This document shows positions 6,591 to 14,480 of a stretch of DNA of 31,302 nucleotides, piece after piece. The stretch is from assembly GCA_034659015.1 (NCBI GenBank), contig JAYEGL010000026.1, positions 1 through 31,302 of the forward strand, written 5' to 3'. Below the pieces are notes generated by a model. It did no database searches, had not been told where the DNA came from, and saw nothing but the letters and a program-made list of their open reading frames with translations. Source of the DNA: Maricaulis sp034659015 (lineage in GTDB: Bacteria > Pseudomonadota > Alphaproteobacteria > Caulobacterales > Maricaulaceae). The position numbers were made by a program, and so were the translations under genes. The first letter of the stretch is position 1. The number at the start of each line of letters is the position of its first letter.

Positions 6591-8387
6591 TCAGCTGCGC
6601 TCGCGGAGCACCGAGAGGAAGGCCTCGCCGTATTCGGCCTGCTTCTTCGGACCAACGCCCTTGACCAGCCCCATATCCTCCAGGTTTTCCGGCCGGATCC
6701 GGCACATATCGATCAGCGTCGCGTCGGAAAAGACGACATAGGCCGGCACATTCCGCTCGGCCGCCAGCGTCTTGCGCAGCGTCTTCAGGGCGCCGAGCAG
6801 ATCGGTATCGATATCCGCATCCTCCGGCAGCGCGGCGACCTTCTGGCGGCGCTGATCGCGCCTGGATAACGTGATCTCGCGGATTTCCAGCCTGTCCCGG
6901 CCTTTCAGCACGGCCTCGCCGGCCGGCGTCAGGCGCAGCGCCCCATAGCCCTCGATGTCCAGATCCAGATAACCGCCGGCCAGGCATTGGCGCACCAGGC
7001 CCTGCCAGAAGGGTTTCGGCCTGTCAGCGCCCACACCCCAGGTGGGCAGGTTGTCATGGCCGCGCTCGCGAACCTTCTCGGTATCCGCCCCGCGCACGAC
7101 ATCGATCACATGGGCCGCGCCGAAGCGCTGGCCGGTGCGCACGATGGCCGACATGAGCATCTGCGCCTCGCGCGTGGCGTCGACGAGTTGGGGCGGATCC
7201 ACGCAGACATCGCAATGGCCGCAGGGCTCGCCGTCGGTCTCGCCGAAATAGGCCAGCAGCGCCAAACGCCGGCAGCGCGTCGCCTCGCAATAGGCCAGCA
7301 GCGCATCCAGCCGCTTGTGCTCGCGCCGCTTGTGGGCCTCGTCCTCGCCGTCCCGGTCGATGAATTGCCGCCGCATGCGGGCATCGGACAGGCCGTAGAA
7401 CATCATCGCCTCGGCCGGGCGTCCGTCGCGGCCGGCCCGGCCGATCTCCTGATAGTAGGCCTCCATCGAACCGGGCATGGAGAGGTGGGCGACATAGCGG
7501 ATGTCCGGCTTGTCGATCCCCATGCCGAAGGCGATCGTCGCCACCATCACCACGGCGTCCTCGGCCATGAAGATCTCCTGGTGCTCGCGCCGCGTCTCCG
7601 CGTCCAGCCCGGCATGATAGGGCAAGGCGCGATAACCTTCGGCGACGAGAGCATCGGCGATCTTTTCGGTGTCCTTGCGCGACAGGCAGTAGACGATGCC
7701 CGACACGTCGCGCCGATCCTTGAGATAGTCGAGCAGCTGGGCCTTGCCGTTCGACTTGGGCTCGACGCCGAGGAACAGGTTCGGCCGGTCGAAACCGTGC
7801 ACCACGATCTCGCCCTCGCCGCCGAACAGCTTGGCGGCGATGTCCTCGCGCGTGGCGGCGTCCGCCGTGGCCGTGAAAGCGGCAAGACCGGCATCGGGAA
7901 AACGTGTCTTCAGCGCGGCGAGCTGTTCGTATTCCGGGCGGAAGCTGGCGCCCCATTTGGAGATGCAGTGCGCTTCATCAACGACGAAGAGCGCCGGCTT
8001 CACCGTCTCCAGCGCGTCGAGCATGCGCCCGGTCATCAGGCGTTCCGGCGACAGGTAGAGCAGCTTGATCTCGCCGGCCTGGAAACGCCGCCAGTCCTCG
8101 ACATTGGCCACCCGGTCGCGGCCGGAATGAATCGCCGCCGCGGCCACGCCATTGGCCCTGAGTGCGGCGACCTGGTCGTCCATCAGCGCCGTCAACGGAG
8201 AGATCACGATGGTCGGCCCGTCCATGAGCAGCGCCGGCACCTGGTAGCACAGCGACTTGCCCGCCCCCGTCGGCATGACGCACAGGGTCGGCGTGCCGGC
8301 CAGGATATGGTCGACAATGTCGGCCTGGCCGGGCCGGAAACTGTCGAAACCGAAGACGGATTGCAGGGTGGAAAGCGGTTCGGCCAT
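6591..8387 (-). CDS. recQ: ATP-dependent DNA helicase RecQ
   Basis: A 598-residue superfamily-2 helicase that unwinds DNA 3' to 5' in recombinational repair and fork processing. Seen in order: motif 0 (FGFDSFRPGQ, 12-21), Walker A with GAGKS at 41-45, the DEAH box at 137-140 followed by the RecQ-specific aromatic loop CISKWGASFRPEY, motif VI QEIGRAGRDGRP, the four-cysteine RecQ-Ct zinc site (CEATRCRR and CGHCDVC), a winged-helix segment, and a C-terminal HRDC domain (about 525-595). Length matches E. coli RecQ (609 aa). The start codon is preceded by a GCTAGTCT element about 8 nt upstream, so the message could have a very short leader. No abnormality is seen. Confidence 0.96.
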   Translation of the reverse strand: MAEPLSTLQSVFGFDSFRPGQADIVDHILAGTPTLCVMPTGAGKSLCYQVPALLMDGPTIVISPLTALMDDQVAALRANGVAAAAIHSGRDRVANVEDWRRFQAGEIKLLYLSPERLMTGRMLDALETVKPALFVVDEAHCISKWGASFRPEYEQLAALKTRFPDAGLAAFTATADAATREDIAAKLFGGEGEIVVHGFDRPNLFLGVEPKSNGKAQLLDYLKDRRDVSGIVYCLSRKDTEKIADALVAEGYRALPYHAGLDAETRREHQEIFMAEDAVVMVATIAFGMGIDKPDIRYVAHLSMPGSMEAYYQEIGRAGRDGRPAEAMMFYGLSDARMRRQFIDRDGEDEAHKRREHKRLDALLAYCEATRCRRLALLAYFGETDGEPCGHCDVCVDPPQLVDATREAQMLMSAIVRTGQRFGAAHVIDVVRGADTEKVRERGHDNLPTWGVGADRPKPFWQGLVRQCLAGGYLDLDIEGYGALRLTPAGEAVLKGRDRLEIREITLSRRDQRRQKVAALPEDADIDTDLLGALKTLRKTLAAERNVPAYVVFSDATLIDMCRIRPENLEDMGLVKGVGPKKQAEYGEAFLSVLRERS

Positions 8388-8461
8388 GGCGCGAGACTAG
8401 CGGTTCGCATCGCGCAGGCCAGCGTGATTGTCGGCACACCGGACCGCTTTCCCCAGCTGCG

Positions 8462-9286
8462 TCAGACGTGCGGGCTCCACATCACCATCCAGGCGCCGAA
8501 GACGCCCAGCGCGGTGAGGGCCGACGCGGCCACCATCCCGCCGGCCATGGCGAGCTTGGCGGCCACGCTGCGGCTGTCGCTGGCGCGCAGATAGAGCTCC
8601 AGCACCGCCCAGGGCAGCAGGAAGCAGGCATAGGCCATGGCATAGTCGGCCGGTCCGTTCATGCGGTCGCCGATGCCGGCGCCGCCCGTCGCGATACCCC
8701 ACGCCATATAGCCCACGCGCAGATACCAGACGCCGCTGACGAAGATGAAGAGCCGCATCGCCCAGCGGCGATGCCGGTCGATCCGGCGCATGCGGATGTT
8801 GTAGAGGGCGAACCCGGCGGCGACGAGAATCAGGATGCCGTCCAGCGTCGTGGCCATGCCGGTCACATCGTTGAGCCGTGTGCCGCGTCCCCAGATGAGC
8901 GCAATGCCGCCGACCGCCATGACAATGGCCACCAGCATGAAGACCCGCCCGGTCCAGCGGTGCACGGCCGGGAAACGCTGGCGCAGGGGCGGGACGAGCT
9001 GCAGCGTGCCGCCCAATGTGATCACCGCGGCGAGAAGGACATGGGTGATGAACATCACATTGCCGATCCAGTCGCCGTCGATATAGCCGTGGATCAGCCC
9101 GGTCTCGTCCCAGCGCGCCCACTCGCCGGCGAGGCTGGGCGGCAGATAGGCTGCCAGAATGTAGTAGGCGAACAGCCACTGGCCGGCGATCACGGCCAGG
9201 AACCAGAGCACGCCGGAGCTCTTCAGCAGACGCTGGGCGACAGGAATGGAGGGTATGCGCTCGGCAGGCGCAACGGTTTGCGACAT
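8462..9286 (-). CDS. DUF2306 multi-pass membrane protein
   Basis: A 274-residue protein starting at Met codon 9284-9286, with AAGGGA in the ribosome-binding position. About seven membrane helices are seen. Family features include the HRWTGRVFMLVAIVMAVGG segment, the RRWAMRLFIFVSGVWYLRV segment (paired His/Arg in a transmembrane context) and the LEWR-like end of DUF2306. DUF2306 proteins resemble haem-bearing or ferric-reductase-like membrane proteins in layout, but the function is undefined. It is divergent from a membrane-tethered AraC-type regulator with 181 bp between them, which suggests the regulator controls it. RecQ lies 74 bp downstream on the same strand. Confidence 0.8.
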   Translation of the reverse strand: MSQTVAPAERIPSIPVAQRLLKSSGVLWFLAVIAGQWLFAYYILAAYLPPSLAGEWARWDETGLIHGYIDGDWIGNVMFITHVLLAAVITLGGTLQLVPPLRQRFPAVHRWTGRVFMLVAIVMAVGGIALIWGRGTRLNDVTGMATTLDGILILVAAGFALYNIRMRRIDRHRRWAMRLFIFVSGVWYLRVGYMAWGIATGGAGIGDRMNGPADYAMAYACFLLPWAVLELYLRASDSRSVAAKLAMAGGMVAASALTALGVFGAWMVMWSPHV

Positions 9287-9356
9287 GACAGATCCCTTGT
9301 GAACACGGCGCGGAGAGACGCCAGGATGTGCGGGATTGACGATGGCCGGATACCGC

Positions 9357-9387
9357 TTGTCTTGCCGATTTGAAAATCGGCTAGAAT
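9357..9387 (+). promoter_or_regulatory. Promoter with embedded 18-bp palindrome between DUF2306 and AraC-type genes
   Basis: The inverted repeat GCCGATTT-GA-AAATCGGC (9364-9381) is perfect. It sits between a -35-like TTGTCT (9357-9362) or TTGCCG (9362-9367) and a -10 GCTAGAAT (9380-9387) that fits the Caulobacter-type consensus. A protein bound there would block the promoter reading into the AraC-type gene and could also affect the divergent DUF2306 gene. Confidence 0.55.
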
Positions 9388-9467
9388 GCAGTCTTCGATC
9401 CGCAGGTTTGACCGGCGCCGCAGGCACGCCGCATACTTGTGACCATGTGGCACGCAGGGGACGGGAC

Positions 9468-10547
9468 ATGCTGGAAATTGCGGGTGCCATAAAACTGGCC
9501 GTGGCAGGCCTTGCGCTGACCTGGCTGTTTGCCATCGCAGCCATGCCGCGCCGATCGACGCTTCATCTGACCTGGGCGGTGTTCTGCATCGGGCTGACCG
9601 CTGTCATGCTGCGCGAAGTTTTCGGCGACGCCCTCGGCCCGGTCACGCCACTGGTCATCATCGCGGGATGCGGGACCTGCAGCGTCTTCTGGCTGGTCGC
9701 CCGGGCCCTGTTCAGATCGCAGACCGTCATCGGGCCCGTCGAACTGCTGCTCGTGGCAGGCATTTTCGCGCCCACCGTGATCGACCAGACCGTTCTCAGC
9801 CCGTTCATGCCGTCCTCCGTGCAAGCAGCCTATTTTCCGGCCGTGTCCGACGGGCTGGACGGGTTCCAGACATTGTTGAGCTCCACGGTGCTGATGCTGG
9901 CCTTCTGGGAGGGCCTGCGCGGCTGGTCCGGCCGCATGTCCGTCAATGAGCGCCGCATGCGCTTGTTGTACCTGTCGACCTTCGGTCTGTGCGTATCGAC
10001 CTGCGTCATGCTGCTGGACCATGGCAATGCGCCGCTGAGCGCCGACCTTATGGCCGGCATCCAGGCCGCCTGCGCCCTCGCCATCCTGATCGTGATGAGC
10101 GTCGCCATCCGCTATCGCGCCACCCACCCGCTGGCGATCGAGGCACCGGCCCGCACCAGAAGTCCCGCCAGCGAGGATGACCGCGCGCTGGGCCACCGGA
10201 TCCGTGATATCCTGAGCAGCGAACAACTCTTTCTCGATCCGGACCTGAAAGTGGCGGGCCTCGCCCGGCGGCTGCGTGAACCGGAGTACCGGATCAGCCG
10301 CGCCATTTCGGCGGGACTGGGCGAGCCCAACTTCAATCGCCTGGTCAATCGTCACCGTATCGAATACGCCATGGCGCAGCTTCGCGATCCGAACTGCGCA
10401 AACCGGTCGATCCTGGAGATCGCCCTCGACAGCGGCTTCGCCTCGCTGGGCCCATTCAACCGGGCGTTCAAGGACACAACCGGCCAGACGCCCCGCGTCT
10501 TCCGGGCCGTCGAACGCAATGCACTCGGCCCGCTGGCCGCCGAGTAG
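9468..10547 (+). CDS. Membrane-embedded AraC-family transcriptional regulator
   Basis: A 359-residue protein from ATG 9468, preceded by AGGGGACGGG. The N-terminal ~215 residues contain about seven membrane helices with short loops. A linker of ~20 residues leads to a C-terminal AraC/XylS DNA-binding domain (about 240-347) with two helix-turn-helix units; the family signature is seen in ILEIALDSGFASLGPFNRAF and TGQTPRVFR. A regulator with this layout binds DNA while anchored in the membrane and probably senses a membrane or periplasmic cue, perhaps through the divergent DUF2306 protein. Neither ligand nor targets are evident. It converges on clpA, with a shared terminator 12 bp after its stop. 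Confidence 0.87.
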   Translation: MLEIAGAIKLAVAGLALTWLFAIAAMPRRSTLHLTWAVFCIGLTAVMLREVFGDALGPVTPLVIIAGCGTCSVFWLVARALFRSQTVIGPVELLLVAGIFAPTVIDQTVLSPFMPSSVQAAYFPAVSDGLDGFQTLLSSTVLMLAFWEGLRGWSGRMSVNERRMRLLYLSTFGLCVSTCVMLLDHGNAPLSADLMAGIQAACALAILIVMSVAIRYRATHPLAIEAPARTRSPASEDDRALGHRIRDILSSEQLFLDPDLKVAGLARRLREPEYRISRAISAGLGEPNFNRLVNRHRIEYAMAQLRDPNCANRSILEIALDSGFASLGPFNRAFKDTTGQTPRVFRAVERNALGPLAAE

Positions 10548-10556
10548 ACCCGAAAC

Positions 10557-10585
10557 AAAAAACGGCGCCCCGAGGGGCGCCGTTT
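10557..10585 (-). terminator. Intrinsic terminator of clpA (bidirectional)
   Basis: Perfect 12-bp stem (10560-10571 with 10574-10585), GC-rich with a minimal loop. Read on the minus strand it is followed by a run of six T residues (A10557-A10562 on the plus strand), a canonical Rho-independent terminator for clpA. On the plus strand the T-run is only TTT, a weaker terminator for the AraC-type gene. Confidence 0.85.
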
Positions 10586-10609
10586 CCGGTTCGACAAGGT
10601 ATGAGGGCG

Positions 10610-12922
10610 CTACACCTCTTCCTTCTTGTTCTTCTTCTTGGCGTTGCGCGGCAGGAGCCGGTCGCCGGGGGTGATGTGGAAGTCGAGACGGTCCGGATCC
10701 GCCGGATCGACATCGACCTTCACCAGGCCGCCCTTCTTCAGCTCGCCGAACAGGATCTGGTCCGCCAGCGGCTTCTTGATGTGCTCCTGGATCACCCGCG
10801 AGAGCGGACGGGCACCGAACCGGCTGTCATAGCCGCGCTCGGACAGCCAGGCCGTCGCGTCCGGCGTCAGTTCGAAGGTCACGCCCCGGTCGATCAGCTG
10901 GGCTTCCAGCTGCAGGACGAACTTCTCGACGACGCGGCCGATCGTGTCGGTCGACAGCGGCGCAAACGGGATGATGGCATCGAGACGGTTGCGGAATTCC
11001 GGGGTGAAGAGACGTTCCACGGCGGCATCCGCCTCGTCCGTCTTCTTGCCGGACGCAAACCCGATCGACTCCTTCTGCGCATCGGCGGCGCCCGCATTCG
11101 TGGTCATCACCAGGATGACATTGCGGAAATCCACCTTCTTGCCGTTCGAGTCGGTGAGCGTGCCGTTGTCCATCACCTGGAGCAGGATGTTGAACAGGTC
11201 CGGGTGGGCCTTCTCGATCTCGTCGAGCAGCAGAACGGAGTGCGGATGCTGGTCGACGGCATCGGTCAGCAGACCGCCCTGGTCGAAACCGACATAGCCC
11301 GGAGGCGCGCCGATCAGCCGCGAGACGGCGTGACGCTCCATGTATTCGGACATGTCGAACCGGTGCAGCTCGACGCCCATGATGTCGGCCAGCTGCTTGG
11401 TCACCTCGGTCTTGCCGACGCCCGTGGGGCCGGAGAAGAGGTAGCAGCCGATCGGCTTGTTCGGCTCGCGCAGGCCGGCGCGGGACAGTTTGATCGCCGT
11501 CGCCAGCTGGTCGATGGCGCTGTCCTGGCCGAACACGACATGCTTGAGATCGCCTTCCAGATTCTTCAGCGACTGCTCGTCGTCCTTGGACACGGTCTTC
11601 GGCGGGATGCGGGCCATGGTCGAGACCACGTTCTCCACTTCCTTCACGCCGATCGTCTTCTTGCGCTTGGACACCGGCTGGAGCCGCATCTGGGCCCCGG
11701 CCTCGTCGATCACGTCGATCGCCTTGTCCGGCAGCTTGCGGTCGCCCATGTAGCGCGCCGACAGTTCGACCGCCGACTTCAGCGACTCGTTCGTGAAGCG
11801 CACATCGTGGAAGTCCTCGAAATAGGACTTCAGGCCCTGCAGGATCTTGATCGCATCGGGCACGGACGGCTCGGAGACGTCGATCTTCTGGAAGCGCCGC
11901 GCCAGGGCCCGGTCCTTCTCGAAGTGCTGACGGTATTCCTTGTAGGTCGTCGACCCCATGCAGCGCAGTCCGCCCGACTGAAGCGCCGGCTTCAGCAGGT
12001 TGGAGGCGTCCATGGCCCCGCCGGAGGTCGCACCGGCACCGATCACGGTGTGGATCTCGTCGATGAAGAGGACGGCATTGTCCTTGTCCTCGAGCTCCTT
12101 GACGACCTGTTTCACGCGCTCCTCGAAGTCGCCGCGATAGCGCGTACCGGCCAGCAGCGAGCCCATGTCGAGCGAGTAGATCGTGGCGCCGGCCAGGACG
12201 TCGGGAACGGCGTTCTCGACGATCTTGCGGGCAATACCCTCGGCGATGGCCGTCTTGCCGACGCCCGGATCGCCCACCAGGAGCGGATTGTTCTTACGGC
12301 GGCGGCAGAGCACCTGGATGCAGCGCTCCACCTCGGCCTCACGGCCGATCAACGGGTCGACCGCGCCCTTGCGCGCCTTGTCGTTCAGATTGACGCAATA
12401 GGCGGTGAGCGCGTCGCCGTCCTTCTGCGCCTCCTCGGCCTCCTCGGCACCGCGCACGGCGCGTTCTTCCGAGGCACCCGGCTTGCGGCCGATACCGTGG
12501 GAGATGAAGTTCACCGCGTCGTAGCGCGTCATGTCGCGCTCGGCGAGGAAGTAGGCCGCATGGCTCTCGCGCTCTGCGAACAGAGCGACCAGCACATTGG
12601 CGCCCGTCACCTCTTCGCGGCCGGCATTCTGGACGTGAATCACGGCGCGCTGGATCACGCGCTGGAAGCCGGCGGTCGGCTTGGCGTCCTCGTCATCGTC
12701 CACCACGAGCTCGGTCAGCTCGCTGTCGACATATTCGGTCAGTGTCGCGCGCAACTCGTCCAGATCGACGTCGCAGGCCTTCATCACGGCGCTGGCGTCC
12801 TGGTCGTCCACAAGCGCAAGGAGGAGGTGCTCCAGGGTGGCAAATTCATGCCCACGCTCATTGGCGTAGCCCAGAGCGCGGTGCAGGCTGTCTTCGAGAT
12901 CTGAAGAGAATGAGGGCACCAC
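10610..12922 (-). CDS. clpA: ATP-dependent Clp protease ATP-binding subunit ClpA
   Basis: A 770-residue AAA+ unfoldase that feeds substrates to the ClpP peptidase. Domains: Clp N-domain repeats (1-145), first AAA module with Walker A GDPGVGKT at 217-224 and Walker B LFIDEIH at 285-291, second AAA module with GPTGVGKT at 498-505, and the C-terminal D2 small domain. The tail is strongly basic (KKKNKKEEV). The start is a doubled GTG-GTG: position 12922 or 12919; the second gives the classic (M)PSFS N-terminus. The ribosome-binding site AAGGAA lies within the last codons of clpS, whose stop is 1 bp away, so the adaptor and unfoldase are co-expressed. A canonical terminator follows. Confidence 0.97.
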   Translation of the reverse strand: MVPSFSSDLEDSLHRALGYANERGHEFATLEHLLLALVDDQDASAVMKACDVDLDELRATLTEYVDSELTELVVDDDEDAKPTAGFQRVIQRAVIHVQNAGREEVTGANVLVALFAERESHAAYFLAERDMTRYDAVNFISHGIGRKPGASEERAVRGAEEAEEAQKDGDALTAYCVNLNDKARKGAVDPLIGREAEVERCIQVLCRRRKNNPLLVGDPGVGKTAIAEGIARKIVENAVPDVLAGATIYSLDMGSLLAGTRYRGDFEERVKQVVKELEDKDNAVLFIDEIHTVIGAGATSGGAMDASNLLKPALQSGGLRCMGSTTYKEYRQHFEKDRALARRFQKIDVSEPSVPDAIKILQGLKSYFEDFHDVRFTNESLKSAVELSARYMGDRKLPDKAIDVIDEAGAQMRLQPVSKRKKTIGVKEVENVVSTMARIPPKTVSKDDEQSLKNLEGDLKHVVFGQDSAIDQLATAIKLSRAGLREPNKPIGCYLFSGPTGVGKTEVTKQLADIMGVELHRFDMSEYMERHAVSRLIGAPPGYVGFDQGGLLTDAVDQHPHSVLLLDEIEKAHPDLFNILLQVMDNGTLTDSNGKKVDFRNVILVMTTNAGAADAQKESIGFASGKKTDEADAAVERLFTPEFRNRLDAIIPFAPLSTDTIGRVVEKFVLQLEAQLIDRGVTFELTPDATAWLSERGYDSRFGARPLSRVIQEHIKKPLADQILFGELKKGGLVKVDVDPADPDRLDFHITPGDRLLPRNAKKKNKKEEV

Positions 12923-12923
12923 T

Positions 12924-13253
12924 CTATTCCTTTTCCATTGTGCACTGTAACGGGTGTTGAGCCCGACGTGCCGCGTCCATGACCTGGGCTACCTTGGTTT
13001 CGGCAACCTCGTACGTGTACACGCCACACATCCCGACGCCGTTCTGATGAACATGCAGCATGATTCTCGCTGCATCCTCGGGAGTTTTTCGGAATATCCG
13101 GACGAGGATCTCGACCACGAATTCCATCGGCGTGTAATCGTCATTTAGTAACAGGACGCGGTAAAGCGAAGGTTTCTTGGTCGCCGGACGCGTCTTTGTC
13201 GCGAGGCCCGTCTCCTCTTCCACGCCCGCATCTTCATGATTTCGCTCGGTCAT
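12924..13253 (-). CDS. clpS: ATP-dependent Clp protease adaptor ClpS
   Basis: A 109-residue N-recognin adaptor that delivers N-end-rule substrates to ClpA. The flexible N-terminal ~28 residues are acidic and threonine-rich. The core follows with LLLNDDYTPMEFVVEIL (N37-D38-D39, the residues that bind the substrate alpha-amino group), then IMLHVHQNG with H67 in the position of the pocket histidine, and GVYTYEVAETKV. Length fits the family (about 105-115 aa). It is the first gene of clpS-clpA. Upstream lies a 411-bp gene-free region with several hairpins. Confidence 0.97.
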   Translation of the reverse strand: MTERNHEDAGVEEETGLATKTRPATKKPSLYRVLLLNDDYTPMEFVVEILVRIFRKTPEDAARIMLHVHQNGVGMCGVYTYEVAETKVAQVMDAARRAQHPLQCTMEKE

Positions 13254-13664
13254 ATTTTAATCAAACTCGGTCACTGTTTCCGGTTCAGATTTTGGTCGCC
13301 GGGACCGCCCTCGCAAGGGCCGGATGCGGTTTCGAGCCGCGTCCGGTCAATAAAGATAGCATGCCGGCCAAATTCTTTCTTCCCGTTTCGCCCGAGAGGA
13401 CATAAGAAGGGGGTCCCACAAATTTGAGGGGATCCGCCGGATCGTTTTCAGGCCCGGTCGGGGAGGACATGGCCTCCGGCACCCGGAAAACCGGGGTCGA
13501 GGCTACAGGGCGAGCCTCCGCAGGCGCAAGCGGCGGCCGGCAATTCGCCCCAACAAGCACCGGCATCATGCCGGTCTATCCACAGATGCGAATACCCGAA
13601 AAAAAATGGGCCCGGTGATCGACACCGGGCCCAGTCGGGGAGGAAAACGTGTTTCGCCGGTGCG
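13254..13664. other. Gene-free 411-bp region between clpS and the phasin gene
   Basis: No convincing coding region on either strand. It holds the 5' leader and presumably the promoter of clpS at the low-coordinate end, two adjacent hairpins (13307-13320 and 13320-13346; the second has a 10-bp stem with one wobble and a 7-nt loop), a perfect palindrome with 8-bp arms (13559-13575), and the phasin terminator at the high-coordinate end. The amount of structure is more than a simple spacer requires; a small RNA or leader regulator cannot be excluded. Confidence 0.5.
13599..13633 (-). terminator. Intrinsic terminator of the phasin gene
   Basis: An 11-bp GC-rich stem (13607-13617 with 13623-13633) with an ATCGA loop. 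On the minus strand it is followed by eight T residues (A13599-A13606 on the plus strand). This is a canonical Rho-independent terminator 32 bp beyond the phasin stop. Confidence 0.92.
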
Positions 13665-14336
13665 TCAGCGCTGGGCTTGCGCGAGCTCCACGGCGGCCGA
13701 AACGCGCGCATTGAGCGGCTTCAGCGTATCCTTGAAGACGTCCGAGAACAGGTCGGTCGTCTTGTTCAGTTCGGCGAGGTAGTTGTCCATCGCCGACTTG
13801 GTGAATTCGGACTGGATCTCGAAGATCTCCTGGACGGACTTCGCCGAGGCGAAGGCCTTGGAGGCGGAGACGCCATCTTCCATCAGGCCCTTGGCGTAGG
13901 ACACGGCGTTGGAATTCGCCGTCTCGATACCCTTGCCGGCGACCGTGGCGGACGCGATCAGAGCGTCAACGGTTTCCTTGTGGAAATTGCTGGCCTCGGT
14001 CACGGACTGCAGGGTCTTCTCGAAACCTTCCTTGAGCGCTTCATTGCTCGCGGAGGTCATGCTTTCGATCGTCTGGTTCATCGGATTGCTCGCTTTCGTG
14101 CGTGCTGTCGCCTTGCGCGCGGGCTCGGCAGACTGTTTGGCTTGGGCGGGCTTGGACTTCGGCGCCGCCGGCTTGCCGACCGTCTTCTTCGCGTCGGCCG
14201 GTTTTGCCGCCGCCTTTTTCGAGGACGGTTTGACCGTTTTTTTCACCGTCTCCGGCGCTGCCTTGGGCGCAGCCGGCGCTTCGGCTTTCGGGGCCTCCGC
14301 TTCGGTCTTGATCGTCTGGTTCTGGCCGTCGCTCAT
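13665..14336 (-). CDS. Phasin family protein with basic Lys/Ala/Pro-rich N-terminal arm
   Basis: A 223-residue protein. Residues ~87-223 form a Phasin_2-type helical domain (pattern NEALKEGFEKTL, KGIETANSNAVSYAKG, EIFEIQSEFTKSAMDNYL), which coats polyhydroxyalkanoate granules. The first ~85 residues are low-complexity: an acidic/alanine start, then repeated KKA, AKP and KPA units resembling the histone H1-like arm of the Pseudomonas phasin PhaF, which binds DNA and helps segregate granules. There the arm is C-terminal; here it is N-terminal. A strong promoter with an adjacent inverted repeat lies upstream and a canonical terminator downstream, so the gene is monocistronic. Phasin family is firm; DNA binding is inference. 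Confidence 0.88.
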   Translation of the reverse strand: MSDGQNQTIKTEAEAPKAEAPAAPKAAPETVKKTVKPSSKKAAAKPADAKKTVGKPAAPKSKPAQAKQSAEPARKATARTKASNPMNQTIESMTSASNEALKEGFEKTLQSVTEASNFHKETVDALIASATVAGKGIETANSNAVSYAKGLMEDGVSASKAFASAKSVQEIFEIQSEFTKSAMDNYLAELNKTTDLFSDVFKDTLKPLNARVSAAVELAQAQR

Positions 14337-14377
14337 GGTTCAAACTTCTGTTGCAACCGCTCTTCGCAGTCGCAGCA

Positions 14378-14406
14378 AACATAGGCTCGCCCCCGCGGCT
14401 CGTCAA
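14378..14406 (-). promoter_or_regulatory. Promoter of the phasin gene
   Basis: On the minus strand, -35 TTGACG (14406-14401) and -10 TATGTT (14383-14378) are separated by exactly 17 bp. The -10 lies about 42 bp before the start codon. Both hexamers are good sigma-70-type matches. Confidence 0.75.
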
Positions 14407-14410
14407 GCAA

Positions 14411-14431
14411 TTTTTGTGCAGCGCACAAAAA
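14411..14431 (-). promoter_or_regulatory. PhaR-like operator upstream of the phasin promoter
   Basis: A perfect inverted repeat with 9-bp arms (14411-14419 and 14423-14431) around AGC; the core is TGC-AGC-GCA. This resembles the TGC-N3-GCA sites described for the polyhydroxyalkanoate regulator PhaR near phasin genes in alphaproteobacteria. It abuts the -35 element. The phaR gene itself is not in this window, so the assignment is by motif and context. Confidence 0.5.
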
Positions 14432-14480
14432 TGTCGTCATTCCCGATGAGACAGGCTTAACCGACTGGAAACGGCCATGC

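Noticed and set aside
10601..12904. 767-codon plus-strand open frame across clpA
   Set aside because: It is the mirror of the minus-strand ClpA, whose two Walker A motifs and N-domain are unmistakable.
13320..13346. tRNA T-arm-like sequence upstream of clpS
   Set aside because: The loop does not fit TTCRANY and no acceptor, D or anticodon arms surround it; it is only a hairpin.
13576..13584. DnaA-box-like CTATCCACA
   Set aside because: A single 8-of-9 match with no companion boxes or AT-rich unwinding region; expected by chance.
13424..13618. Possible 64-residue ORF in the clpS-phasin spacer
   Set aside because: No ribosome-binding site, no secondary-structure logic, and it runs into the phasin terminator.
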